Assembly (NCBI GenBank): GCA_903889425.1
Contig: CAISXI010000192.1
Coordinates: 1 to 35,572 of the forward strand
DNA length: 35,572 nucleotides
Origin: an uncultured Roseiflexaceae bacterium
GTDB taxonomy: Bacteria; Chloroflexota; Chloroflexia; Chloroflexales; Roseiflexaceae
Direction: 5' to 3'
Shown here: positions 1 to 8,526 of the stretch, in pieces
How positions within the stretch are numbered: the stretch's first letter is position 1
Layout of the letters: the number at the start of each line of letters is the position of its first letter
Notes under the pieces: model-generated
Database searches by the model: none
What the model saw: only the letters and a program-made list of their open reading frames with translations
Told to the model about the DNA's origin: nothing
Translations under genes and position numbers: made by a program

Positions 1-288
1 CGGATTTTCTGGGCGAATATTTTGCCCGTGATTGCACCTGCATTAGGTGCATTGGCGATTTTGACGTTCATGGGTAAATGGAACGAATTCCAGTTCCCAT
101 TGCTCATCCTCAAAGATCAGTTTACCTATACCCTTCCAGTGGCACTCAGCACGTTGCGTTCATTGCGTGGTACTGAAATCGGTGTACAAATCCTCGGATC
201 GAGCATTGCCATTGTCCCAATTTTGACGGTGTTTGTGATGGCCTCACGCCAATTCATGTCTGGCTTAACTGCAGGTGCAGTAAAGTAA
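1..288 (+). CDS. Carbohydrate-type ABC transporter permease, C-terminal part (5' end outside window)
   Basis: This is the last 95 residues of a MalG/UgpE-like inner-membrane permease. The frame is open from base 1 and stops with TAA at 286-288. The visible part starts just after the usual cytoplasmic EAA loop, with the tail ILPVIAPALG. A hydrophobic segment with GKWNEFQFPLLIL follows; a W-N/D-x-F-x-x-P-L pattern is typical of MalG-type sugar permeases. The last membrane helix is GSSIAIVPILTVFVMASRQF, and the end GLTAGAVK resembles the conserved G-x-x-x-GAVKG end of this family. Such proteins pair with a MalF-like partner, an ATPase and a binding protein, which would lie upstream of the window. 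The substrate cannot be told. The next gene begins 5 bases after the stop, so co-transcription is likely. Confidence 0.88.
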   Translation, partial: RIFWANILPVIAPALGALAILTFMGKWNEFQFPLLILKDQFTYTLPVALSTLRSLRGTEIGVQILGSSIAIVPILTVFVMASRQFMSGLTAGAVK

Positions 289-293
289 CTTTT

Positions 294-1946
294 ATGGCAC
301 ACCAAACACTCATTCCGGTGGTATTCTGCGCATCACTACTGCTTATGGCATGTAGTGGTGCGCAGAATGGTGCAATCTCCCCAGCTGCCCCTGTGGCAAC
401 AACCACATCCAATTCTGTCCCATTTAGCGACCAAGCAACACCCTGCGGCACCAATTTCATTCGCCACGAACTCCCCCATATCACCACCGGAGATTCCGCC
501 GGCACCTACGTCTATGCCAGCAATGGCAGCGGGCTCGCTGTCGGAGATGTCAATGGTGATGGGAATGACGATGTTATTTTCGGGAATATTGCCGGCACCG
601 TGACGCTTTTCCTCAATGATGGTCAAATGCACTTTACGCCTATCTCGACTGATTTACAAGACGTCCGAGCCTTGGCGATCGTCGATACCGATGGTGATGG
701 CAAACCCGAAGTAGTGGCAACCCAACGCTTTCGCCGGCCAGTCATTGGCGAATTCAACGATGGCGTCCTCACCTTCCAAGACATGCCTGACGTCTATTCG
801 GCGTTTTATGCCATGAATTGGCATGACCTCAATGGCGATGGCACACTCGATGTGGTATTTGGCACCTACGATACTGAGCAACTCCAAAACCAAGGCTTGA
901 TTTTCAATGAGCGTGGTGGCGGTGGTGTATTTGTGTATTATCGTGATGGGGCAGGGTATCGTGCAGAACGCCTCAATGAACAGGCCGACGCCTTAGCTAT
1001 TGCATTCCCTGACATCAACCACGACGGTGTCAGCGACATCTTGGTAGGAAATGACTTTAACCGCCGTGATATGGCGTGGCTTGCGTCACCCACCGGCTGG
1101 CAGAGTATCGAACCATTTGGCCAAACCACCGAAAACACCATGAGTATTGACGTGGCCGATGTATTTAATACCGGCACGAATACGATTTTTGCCACCGACA
1201 TGAAGCCCTACAACCAAGACGTCAAAACCATGGCAAGTTGGCTCCCCGCCATGAAAAAACTCTCACGGCCACTCACTGCCGATGACCCACAATATCCCGA
1301 AAACACCTTGCAGGTCTGGCAGAATGGGCAATGGCAAAATCAAGCCTATAGTCTGCAAATTGATGCTAGTGGCTGGAGTTGGTCAGGCAAGTTTGGTGAC
1401 CTCGATAACGATGGCTGGCAAGATTTGTATGTGGTCAATGGCATGGTTGCCAAAGATTTGCTTGGTTATTTACCCAAAAACCAAATCGATGAACCGGACA
1501 TGTTGTTTGTCAATAACGCCGGTCAATCATTCACCCGCGCCGATTGGGGACTGAGCGATAGTGGCAGCGGCCGCTCTATGACCATGGTGGATTTGAATCA
1601 TGATGGTCGGCTCGATGTGGTTGTTAATCCGATGGATGGCCATGCGGTGATTTACGAAAATCAACGTTGTGCCGGCAATAGCATCGAGTTACGCTTGGTA
1701 CAACCCCGCACCGCCAACCACACCGCGATTGGGGCAACCATTCGCATTCGAGCCGGTACACAACGCATGCTGCGCACCGTGCGGGAGTCAGCAGGCTATC
1801 TGTCTAGTGAAAGTCAAATCATTCATTTTGGGATTGGTGAGGTCGATGCGGCCACCGATATCGAAATTACATGGCCAGATGGATCAATTTCGCATATTGA
1901 TACCATCCCAAGTAATACGTTAACCACAGTTACACGAACGGAGTAG
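294..1946 (+). CDS. Exported FG-GAP/VCBS-repeat lipoprotein with C-terminal ASPIC/UnbV domain
   Basis: This is a 550-residue predicted lipoprotein. The N-terminus has a hydrophobic stretch ending in lipobox LMAC, so Cys20 would be lipidated and the rest would lie outside the membrane. At least six calcium-loop motifs of the FG-GAP/VCBS beta-propeller type are visible: DVNGDGNDD (about 85), DTDGDGKPE (131), DLNGDGTLD (178), DINHDGVSD (240), DLDNDGWQD (369) and DLNHDGRLD (433). The last 70 residues match the ASPIC/UnbV domain (GATIRIRAG ... ITWPDGS) that usually closes CRTAC1-like propellers. These proteins are thought to bind ligands or partners at the surface, but no enzyme activity is established. 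The start ATG lies 5 bases after the permease stop and has a poor ribosome site, which suggests translational coupling. The next gene begins 3 bases after its stop. Confidence 0.9.
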   Translation: MAHQTLIPVVFCASLLLMACSGAQNGAISPAAPVATTTSNSVPFSDQATPCGTNFIRHELPHITTGDSAGTYVYASNGSGLAVGDVNGDGNDDVIFGNIAGTVTLFLNDGQMHFTPISTDLQDVRALAIVDTDGDGKPEVVATQRFRRPVIGEFNDGVLTFQDMPDVYSAFYAMNWHDLNGDGTLDVVFGTYDTEQLQNQGLIFNERGGGGVFVYYRDGAGYRAERLNEQADALAIAFPDINHDGVSDILVGNDFNRRDMAWLASPTGWQSIEPFGQTTENTMSIDVADVFNTGTNTIFATDMKPYNQDVKTMASWLPAMKKLSRPLTADDPQYPENTLQVWQNGQWQNQAYSLQIDASGWSWSGKFGDLDNDGWQDLYVVNGMVAKDLLGYLPKNQIDEPDMLFVNNAGQSFTRADWGLSDSGSGRSMTMVDLNHDGRLDVVVNPMDGHAVIYENQRCAGNSIELRLVQPRTANHTAIGATIRIRAGTQRMLRTVRESAGYLSSESQIIHFGIGEVDAATDIEITWPDGSISHIDTIPSNTLTTVTRTE

Positions 1947-1949
1947 ACG

Positions 1950-2780
1950 ATGAATGGTGCATTTGTCGAAGTGATTATTGAGTATTTCAATCAATTATTT
2001 AGTGCCCGCCGGACACAATTTGCGACCACCCATGGCGGGATCGCACCGATGCGCCTGCGAACGATTTTCGACTTACGCGCCGAATGGATATTGGTGATAG
2101 TAGGGGTAATTGTTGGTGGGTTATTTGGGTATTTAGCACTCATCAACAAATACCCTGCATGGATCCAAGCAGCCTGTGTGATTGCAGGACTCCTGCCTGC
2201 CTATAGCCGGCACGTGGTTGTTATTTATGTCAAACATGGCTGGTGGAGCGCCACATTGACCATGCTCGTAGCAGCCCAAAGCTTCCATGGCGTCGAACAT
2301 TTAGTCCAATGGGTGCAATATCACATCTTGCGCTGGCCTTTTTTCAAAGCCAGTGGGATTATTTCAGCAGCAAATGCCGAATGGGTGCATTTTGGGTGGA
2401 ATTGGATGGTACTTATCATTATGATCGTCTTGGTAGTCGGGGGATTACGCAACCCGTTTGCCTATCTGATGATTGCCTGGACGGTTGCCCATACCGCCGA
2501 GCACACCTACTTGATGTGGCGCTATTTACAAGCCCTCCAAGAACTAGCCGCCCTTGGCATGCCAGAGGTATCGGCCCAAGGCTTGCCAGGTTTTTTTGGG
2601 CGTGATGGCTGGATTGCCACGAGTGATGCCACGCGCAATTCGTTTGTCTGTCGCTTACCTGGATTTACCACTGCAGTCCGACTTGATGTCCATTTTTGGT
2701 GGAACGTGGGTGAAACCATATTGCTGATACTTGCCACCAATGTGACGTTGCGCCAACGTAATCGCCCCAGCACCAATTAA
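1950..2780 (+). CDS. Polytopic membrane protein with a duplicated HxxEH / HFxWN motif, function unknown
   Basis: This 276-residue protein belongs to no family I recognise. It has about six hydrophobic segments (roughly 45-65, 70-92, 100-122, 150-165, 168-190 and 252-265). Two copies of a motif pair are visible. Copy one is HGVEH (His113, Glu116, His117) followed by Trp121 and then HFGWN (147-151). Copy two is HTAEH (His181, Glu184, His185) followed by Trp190 and then HFWWN (248-252). A loop of about 35 residues (200-235) separates the halves of copy two. The arrangement suggests an ancient duplication and intramembrane His/Glu sites that could bind a metal or haem; that is inference. The ATG is preceded by GGAG at good spacing, only 3 bases after the FG-GAP lipoprotein stop, so the two probably act together at the cell surface. 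Confidence 0.75.
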   Translation: MNGAFVEVIIEYFNQLFSARRTQFATTHGGIAPMRLRTIFDLRAEWILVIVGVIVGGLFGYLALINKYPAWIQAACVIAGLLPAYSRHVVVIYVKHGWWSATLTMLVAAQSFHGVEHLVQWVQYHILRWPFFKASGIISAANAEWVHFGWNWMVLIIMIVLVVGGLRNPFAYLMIAWTVAHTAEHTYLMWRYLQALQELAALGMPEVSAQGLPGFFGRDGWIATSDATRNSFVCRLPGFTTAVRLDVHFWWNVGETILLILATNVTLRQRNRPSTN

Positions 2781-2820
2781 TTATCGGTGGTAGTTTGGTA
2801 TAATAAAGCACACCGATAAT
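2780..2820. promoter_or_regulatory. Extended -10 promoter enclosed by a perfect 10-bp inverted repeat
   Basis: TGGTATAAT (2796-2804) is an extended -10 element 29 bases before the ATG at 2834, with no convincing -35. It sits inside a perfect inverted repeat: ATTATCGGTG at 2780-2789 and CACCGATAAT at 2811-2820. The repeat could be an operator covering the promoter, or a hairpin in the 3' end of the preceding transcript. It has no T-run, so it is a weak terminator candidate. Confidence 0.6.
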
Positions 2821-2833
2821 CAAAGGTACTGCA

Positions 2834-4840
2834 ATGGGATTGGCATATTCACAACGCAAAAATTGGCTGTGGCAACGCTTCGACCGTGAAGACATATTGA
2901 GCAAATTTGTCATGAGCTGGTTGATTATCGTTGCGACATTTGCACCGATTTTAATTTTCTATGATGGCTATCAACACGGATTTGCCTGGGGAATCTTGGC
3001 AATTGCCCTCGGAAGCAGTGCTGGGTGCGCTTATTTCGTTCGCCAAATCATCCAAAACAACCCAGCGCCGTTTTTTGTGGGATTAACCACCCTTGCACTA
3101 TCCTATTGGCTAATTGCCATGCTGAGTTGGGGTATCGAACCCGTGGCTGGTGCCTATTGGCCTGCGTTTTTTGCAGGAACTGCAGCTGTGGGGCTAATAA
3201 TTGTTATCACCATTGTTTGGATACCCCGTCACGAAAACGGCGAAAATGCCGCGTCACTTACCCCCCTCGAAATACTCGGCGTCGTACTGTTAGCGATTGC
3301 CGCATTAGCGGTACGGGTATATGCGATCGAACAAATCCCTGTAGCCCGCAATATCGAAGCAAGCTACAGCCTAGAAGCGCTTCGTGCATTGGCCGGAGGC
3401 TTCAATAATCCTGCCGCGCTTGGTCTTGGTGATACAGCGCTGTTGTACAGTATCCTCCAAGGTGCCTGTATGCAGATTTTCGGGACCAATCTTGCAGGTG
3501 GCCGCATCATTACGGCACTTATGGGCAGTGGCACGATTGTCATGCTCTATTTTGCCACCCGACTCTTTTTTGATCGCCGTACCGCCTGGCTCACTGCATT
3601 AGCCTTACTCGCCATGGGAGTCCATCTCGAATTCAGTCGCACCGGTATCGGATATCTCTTGGACAGTTTACTGCTCTGTAGTGTCCTCGCCATGCTGGCC
3701 TATGGCTGGGAAACCGGCAAACGTCGGTTTTATGCATGTGCCGGTGTCGCACTTGGACTATGTCAATATTCATACCATACTGGCAAAATCATCCCCGTAA
3801 TATTTGCGCTTTGGCTGGTACTGGTAGCAATCCAAGATTGGGACTTGATTCAAAGTCGGTTATCACAACTCACATTAATGTGGTGTATTGGCTTACTGAT
3901 TGCATTACCGATGTGGTGGAATATTGCCCTCCATTGGGAGCAACTATCGAGTGCCATTATGCAGGTAAGTGTGTTTGCTGTAGCCAATGGCGAATCAGCA
4001 CGCTGGATTGATTTGATTGCGGACAATGCCAAGCAACCTTTATGGATGCAACTCTTAATCCAATTCCGTGATGCAGCCGCGGCATTTGTGGTGGTGCCAC
4101 TGCGTGATGGCTACGACACCGGTAGTCCACTCTTGATGTTGCCAAGTGCGGTATTGTTTATCGTCGGTGTATTGTTGATGCTCCGCGAATACCGCGACCC
4201 ACGCTATTGGTTGCTCTTTATTGGGTTGTGTAGTGCTGTAACCGTTGTCGCACTAACCATTGACACCCCTGCAGCCCAACGAATCGTCTATATCACCCCC
4301 TTTGTGGCAATTGTAATTGGGATTGGGTTGGCGGAATCAGGCAAGTGGTTCCGCTTGGAATGGATTCAGAGTGACTGGAGCATTCCCCCAATCGTGGTAC
4401 AAATCCTGAGCATCGTGGTGGCGATTGCGATTGCAGGATATGATGGCTATTCCTATCTGCAACACAACAGTATGCGGAATGATTCACTAGCCGACCAAAG
4501 TGCCGCCCAAGTCAGTACGCATATTCATGATTACCCAGCTGGAGCCAAAGTATACTTGTTTACACAACCAATGCTTCGCTATGATCAAAGTGCATTAATC
4601 ACACTACAAGCACCTCAAGTCAGCGGTAGCGATGTCTATCCGCCATTACAGACACCACCAACATGGGTCCTTGATGCGCCAATGAATAGTTTTATTTTTA
4701 GTCCAGATCGGGTTGCAGAATTAGCATTCATCAGACAACAATATCCAGGTGGCAAAGAAACGCGGGCATATCGTGATAACGGTGAAATATTACTGATATT
4801 CTATGATGTTCCCGGTGTTTCCACACTTTCGGCACCATAA
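2834..4840 (+). CDS. GT-C fold membrane glycosyltransferase (GT39/ArnT-like), putative
   Basis: This 668-residue protein is almost wholly hydrophobic, with about a dozen likely helices followed by a soluble tail (about 540-668). The central part (about 140-400) resembles PMT/ArnT-like GT-C enzymes, which transfer a sugar from a polyprenyl-phosphate donor on the outer face of the membrane. It also resembles the protein encoded at 18485-20455: both have a first-loop acceptor region, an R-I-I/L-x-A-x-x-G segment (about 220) and an HxEFSRT / HVHFSRT segment (about 265). The first extracytoplasmic loop reads ARNIEASY (171-178), whereas GT39 enzymes normally carry Asp-Glu there; only the Glu is kept, so activity is uncertain. 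The ATG has AAAGGT at good spacing. The GT2 enzyme downstream could supply its lipid-linked sugar. Confidence 0.78.
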   Translation: MGLAYSQRKNWLWQRFDREDILSKFVMSWLIIVATFAPILIFYDGYQHGFAWGILAIALGSSAGCAYFVRQIIQNNPAPFFVGLTTLALSYWLIAMLSWGIEPVAGAYWPAFFAGTAAVGLIIVITIVWIPRHENGENAASLTPLEILGVVLLAIAALAVRVYAIEQIPVARNIEASYSLEALRALAGGFNNPAALGLGDTALLYSILQGACMQIFGTNLAGGRIITALMGSGTIVMLYFATRLFFDRRTAWLTALALLAMGVHLEFSRTGIGYLLDSLLLCSVLAMLAYGWETGKRRFYACAGVALGLCQYSYHTGKIIPVIFALWLVLVAIQDWDLIQSRLSQLTLMWCIGLLIALPMWWNIALHWEQLSSAIMQVSVFAVANGESARWIDLIADNAKQPLWMQLLIQFRDAAAAFVVVPLRDGYDTGSPLLMLPSAVLFIVGVLLMLREYRDPRYWLLFIGLCSAVTVVALTIDTPAAQRIVYITPFVAIVIGIGLAESGKWFRLEWIQSDWSIPPIVVQILSIVVAIAIAGYDGYSYLQHNSMRNDSLADQSAAQVSTHIHDYPAGAKVYLFTQPMLRYDQSALITLQAPQVSGSDVYPPLQTPPTWVLDAPMNSFIFSPDRVAELAFIRQQYPGGKETRAYRDNGEILLIFYDVPGVSTLSAP

Positions 4841-4845
4841 GCGTA

Positions 4846-4854
4846 TGCTACAAT
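4846..4854 (+). promoter_or_regulatory. Candidate extended -10 element for the GT2-hflX operon
   Basis: TGCTACAAT lies 67 bases before the ATG at 4922, in the 81-base gap after the GT-C gene. It matches the TGN-TATAAT pattern except for one base. No clear -35 is visible. Confidence 0.35.
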
Positions 4855-4921
4855 GCCTACAAGGATTCACACAGAAATCGTGAAGTTCTTGTAAATATAC
4901 GCATGTCAAAGAGGATATTGT

Positions 4922-5878
4922 ATGGCGACGCAATCACAACCAATGCTGTCAATTGTAGCACCGGTCTACGACGAAGAAATTCTCCTGCCGGAGTTTTATC
5001 GGCGCATGGTTGCCGCCATAGAACCCCTTAATATCCCATTCGAGCTAATATTGGTCAATGATGGCTCACACGATAGTTCTGGGCAAATCATGGACCAATT
5101 ACATGCCCAAGACCCCCGAGTCAAAGTAATCCATTTCTCACGCAACTTTGGTCATCAAATCGCCATCACTGCGGGTACCGACCATGCGACCGGCAAATCG
5201 GTGGCGGTGATTGATTCTGATCTGCAAGACCCCCCCGAAGTCATCCCTGAGATGTACAAACAATGGCTCGCAGGGTATCAAGTGATTTATGGTGTCCGTT
5301 CCGAACGTGAGGGTGAAACTGCATTCAAACGCTTCACAGCAAGTCTTTTTTATCGCTTGATTCGGCGAATTACCAACATAAATTTACCACTCGACACCGG
5401 TGATTTCCGCTTGATGGATGAACGTGTCATCGCTGCCATGAAGTCGATGCGTGAACATCATCGCTTTATGCGTGGATTGTCGGTATGGGTGGGCTTCAAG
5501 CAGACTGGCGTACCGTATCGCCGCGATGCCCGCAAGGCAGGTGTCACCAAATATCCCTTGCGCAAAATGGTACGATTTGCCCTCGACGCAATTACGAGTT
5601 TTTCGTACTTGCCGTTGCAACTCGCTACCTACAGTGGATTCGTAATTGCCGGATTCAGTGTTGTTGCAATTATAATTGCGATTGTTTTGCGGTTGACTGG
5701 CAGTGCGATTGCCGGACAAGCAACAACCTTGGTCAGTGTATTGTTCCTTGGTGGTATTCAACTGATATTTCTCGGAATAATGGGTGAATATCTGGGCCGG
5801 ATTTATGACGAAGTGAAACGGCGACCACTGTATATCGTTGCCGAACGACACGGATTAGAGGCACCCCACTTTGAGTGA
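4922..5878 (+). CDS. Family 2 glycosyltransferase, polyprenyl-phosphate sugar transferase type (GtrB/DPM1-like)
   Basis: This 318-residue enzyme has the GT-A nucleotide-sugar fold. The start region [10 protein letters not shown], the VNDGSHDSS segment, and DSDLQDPPE (metal/nucleotide DXD-type site, about residues 98-106) are diagnostic of the DPM1/GtrB/ArnC group. The last 90 residues contain two membrane helices (about 238-262 and 270-295), as in GtrB. The family moves a sugar from a nucleotide donor to undecaprenyl phosphate on the cytoplasmic face; the lipid-linked sugar is then used by GT-C enzymes such as the one encoded just upstream. AGAGGA precedes the ATG. The 3' end overlaps hflX by 8 bases, so they are probably co-translated. 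The sugar cannot be deduced. Confidence 0.9.
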   Translation: MATQSQPMLSIVAPVYDEEILLPEFYRRMVAAIEPLNIPFELILVNDGSHDSSGQIMDQLHAQDPRVKVIHFSRNFGHQIAITAGTDHATGKSVAVIDSDLQDPPEVIPEMYKQWLAGYQVIYGVRSEREGETAFKRFTASLFYRLIRRITNINLPLDTGDFRLMDERVIAAMKSMREHHRFMRGLSVWVGFKQTGVPYRRDARKAGVTKYPLRKMVRFALDAITSFSYLPLQLATYSGFVIAGFSVVAIIIAIVLRLTGSAIAGQATTLVSVLFLGGIQLIFLGIMGEYLGRIYDEVKRRPLYIVAERHGLEAPHFE

Positions 5879-7238
5879 AATCCCCAAAGAGGCGACATAC
5901 GGCTCGATTGAAACGACCCGTGGCACCAAACTACACACCACCAAACCACCCCGCGAAAAAGCCTTCCTCGTCGGCGCCGAACTTACCGGCGGGCGAAGCG
6001 CGTGGTCAGCCGAAGATTCGTTGGCCGAATTAGCCTTGCTGGTTGACACCGCCGATATCGATGTCGTCGGCCAGATTCACCAACGCCTCAAACATACATT
6101 TGCGCAATATTACATCGGACCAGGCAAAGTCGCAGAAATCGCTGCACTCAAAGAATCACTCGAATTCGATTTGGTGGTGTTTGACGAAGAACTCACCCCT
6201 GGACAAACCCGTAACCTCGAAGAAACCCTCGATGTGCGCGTCGTCGATCGCACCACCATCATCCTCGATATTTTTGCCCGGCATGCCCGCACCCGCGAAG
6301 GGCGCATTCAAGTCGAATTAGCCCAATACAAATACCTCCTGCCCCGTTTGCGCCGGCAATGGACCCACCTCGAGCGCCAAGCTGGTGGTGGTGGTGGCTC
6401 TGCCGGTGGCGTGGTCGGTTTGCGTGGTCCCGGTGAAACCCAGCTCGAAGTCGACCGCCGGTTGGTCAACAAACGAATTACCGTACTCGAGCAACACATC
6501 AAAGAAATCCACACCCAACGCGAAGTCTACCGCGAGCGCCGGCGTGATACCGGCATCCAAGTCGTGGCCATCGTCGGCTACACCAATGCCGGTAAATCGA
6601 CACTGCTCAACGCCATGGCCAATGCCACCGTGCGAGCCGAAGACCGCTTGTTTGCCACCCTCGACCCGACCACCCGTCAAGTCACGACCCCCGGTGGTAC
6701 ACATTATTTACTGACTGATACCGTCGGCTTCATCCAAAAACTCCCTACGGAACTCGTCGTGGCGTTCCGCGCCACCCTCGAAGAAATCGCCGACGCTGAT
6801 TTGATTCTGCATGTACTCGACATCACCCACACCAATGCCGAACAGCAAACCCAAACCGTCAACGAAACACTCAAGCAACTCGAGGTAGGCAACACACCAG
6901 TGTTGACGGTGCTCAACAAAATCGATAAATTAACCGGCGTCGACCAAAGTGAAGTCGCTGGCATGGCCGAAGCGCTCGGATTACCTGATGACTTTGTGGC
7001 GGTTTCGGCCCAAAACGGCTGGGGAATCGAAGTACTGGCTGGTCGTATCGAACAAATGCTCAAACAAGAAATGGTCGAACTCCGTGCCTACATCCCCTAC
7101 CGACGCACAGATTTGATGCATCTCTGGCGGCAACGGGGGGTGATTAGTAGCGAAGAATACGATGGCGATGGTGCGATTGTCGAAGGCCGCATCCCGCAGG
7201 CACTCATCCACATCATACGGAGTGCAACCAAATCGTGA
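5871..7238 (+). CDS. hflX: GTPase HflX, ribosome-associated
   Basis: This is a 455-residue TRAFAC GTPase. The N-terminal HflX domain (about 30-200) has YIGPGKVAE (81-89) and a glycine-rich linker with [15 protein letters not shown] (183-197), both family signatures. The G domain has G1 GYTNAGKS (236-243), G3 DTVGF (283-287), G4 NKID (349-352) and G5 SAQNG (379-383). HflX splits stalled 70S ribosomes, notably under heat stress. The start chosen is TTG at 5871, with AGAGG eight bases upstream, inside the end of the GT2 gene. The 3' end overlaps the following MFS gene by 4 bases. Length and motifs are complete. Confidence 0.97.
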   Translation: MSEIPKEATYGSIETTRGTKLHTTKPPREKAFLVGAELTGGRSAWSAEDSLAELALLVDTADIDVVGQIHQRLKHTFAQYYIGPGKVAEIAALKESLEFDLVVFDEELTPGQTRNLEETLDVRVVDRTTIILDIFARHARTREGRIQVELAQYKYLLPRLRRQWTHLERQAGGGGGSAGGVVGLRGPGETQLEVDRRLVNKRITVLEQHIKEIHTQREVYRERRRDTGIQVVAIVGYTNAGKSTLLNAMANATVRAEDRLFATLDPTTRQVTTPGGTHYLLTDTVGFIQKLPTELVVAFRATLEEIADADLILHVLDITHTNAEQQTQTVNETLKQLEVGNTPVLTVLNKIDKLTGVDQSEVAGMAEALGLPDDFVAVSAQNGWGIEVLAGRIEQMLKQEMVELRAYIPYRRTDLMHLWRQRGVISSEEYDGDGAIVEGRIPQALIHIIRSATKS

Positions 7239-8524
7239 ACGAACACGGCGAACTTCCTATTGCGGTGAAACGCAGCAATTATCTCAAAGGTGTGCTCAAC
7301 GGCACCATTTTCACACTCGGTGAAGCCGCCAGCAATCCGGGGTTGGTCTTGACATTGCTCATCCGCCAGCTTGGTGGCTCACTGACACTGATTAGTTTAT
7401 TGCCGGTCATCCAAAGTACCGGGTATCTGCTCCCTCAAATCATTGTGGGAGGATATGTCCAAGCGCTCCCCTACAAATTACCCACGTACCGTTTATTTGC
7501 GGTATTACGCCTGGTTGCCCAATTTGCACTGATTGTGGCCTGCTACACCGCCGGTATGATTGACCCAAGCATTGGAATCATGGCAATTCTGATAAGCTAT
7601 GCCTTGTTTTGTATTGGTGGCGGTGTCACAACCCTGAGCTTCCAAGATGTCGTCGCCAAAATCGTCCAACCCAATCAGCGTGGACGGTTTTTTGGGTTGC
7701 GCCAACTATCGGGAGGACTGTTGGCATTTGCGGTGGGTGGCACGTTTGTGCGCTGGATGTTGAGCGACAATTCACCGATTGCCTTCCCGATGAATTTCGC
7801 AGCAATTAGCCTGTTTAGTTTTATCTGTTACGCCACCGCGATGGGGATTTTTGCGACCGTCAAAGAGCCCATAGCCAACCAAACTGTACCGGCCTTACGG
7901 CTGCGTGATGCGCTCAAAGCCGCTCCAGCCATGCTCCGTGGCCATACCAATTATCGGCGCTTTATTTGGGCGCGGTTGTGTTTGTTGGTGGGGCGCTTAG
8001 CAGAGCCGTTTTATATTATTTATGTCACCGAACAACTCGGCTTCCCCAAAAGCACCGCTGGCTTGTTTATTGCGATAGCAGCAGTCACTGCTGCCGTATC
8101 TAATTTGGTCTGGGGGCGGCTTGGCGATAAACATGGCATGCACTGGCTGTTACGCTTGACCGGTGGGCTATCTGTAGCACCACCACTAATGATGCTCGTT
8201 GCACCATTGCTCATGCCATTTGGGAGCACCGTAGTACTCGGCTGGTTGTTGTTGCTCTATTTAATGTCTGGGGTATCGAGTGATGGCATCGGTATCGCCG
8301 GCATGACCTATTTGCTTGAAGTCGTCCCTGGCCCACAACGGCCTATTTATATGGGACTGGCAAATACTATTTTGGGGGTGGGTGCGTTAGTGCCCATTAT
8401 TGGCGGGATACTCGTCAATCAAGTGGGGTATGCGGGGACCTATATCGTCGCCGCCTTGTTTTGTATTGCGGGTGTCGTGATTGCAACTCAGCTTCGCGCA
8501 ACACCACGCCTAACGGAGGTGTAG
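7235..8524 (+). CDS. Major facilitator superfamily transporter
   Basis: This 429-residue polytopic protein has about twelve predicted helices in two halves. The loop after helix 4-5 reads VQPNQRGRFFGLRQ (about 145-158), a pattern seen in MFS proteins where a charged R-G-R loop follows a Gly-rich helix. WGRLGDKHG (about 290-298) is a good motif-A equivalent (G-x-L-x-D-R-x-G) opening the second half. The substrate is unknown; the family covers drugs, sugars and metabolites. It starts with GTG at 7235, overlapping the hflX stop by 4 bases, so it is probably translationally coupled. The alpha/beta hydrolase gene begins 2 bases after its stop. Confidence 0.88.
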   Translation: MNEHGELPIAVKRSNYLKGVLNGTIFTLGEAASNPGLVLTLLIRQLGGSLTLISLLPVIQSTGYLLPQIIVGGYVQALPYKLPTYRLFAVLRLVAQFALIVACYTAGMIDPSIGIMAILISYALFCIGGGVTTLSFQDVVAKIVQPNQRGRFFGLRQLSGGLLAFAVGGTFVRWMLSDNSPIAFPMNFAAISLFSFICYATAMGIFATVKEPIANQTVPALRLRDALKAAPAMLRGHTNYRRFIWARLCLLVGRLAEPFYIIYVTEQLGFPKSTAGLFIAIAAVTAAVSNLVWGRLGDKHGMHWLLRLTGGLSVAPPLMMLVAPLLMPFGSTVVLGWLLLLYLMSGVSSDGIGIAGMTYLLEVVPGPQRPIYMGLANTILGVGALVPIIGGILVNQVGYAGTYIVAALFCIAGVVIATQLRATPRLTEV

Positions 8525-8526
8525 CA

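Noticed and set aside
6308-6704. Long minus-strand frames within hflX and similar frames within gltX and mnmE
   Set aside because: They are shadows in conserved genes with full motifs on the other strand.
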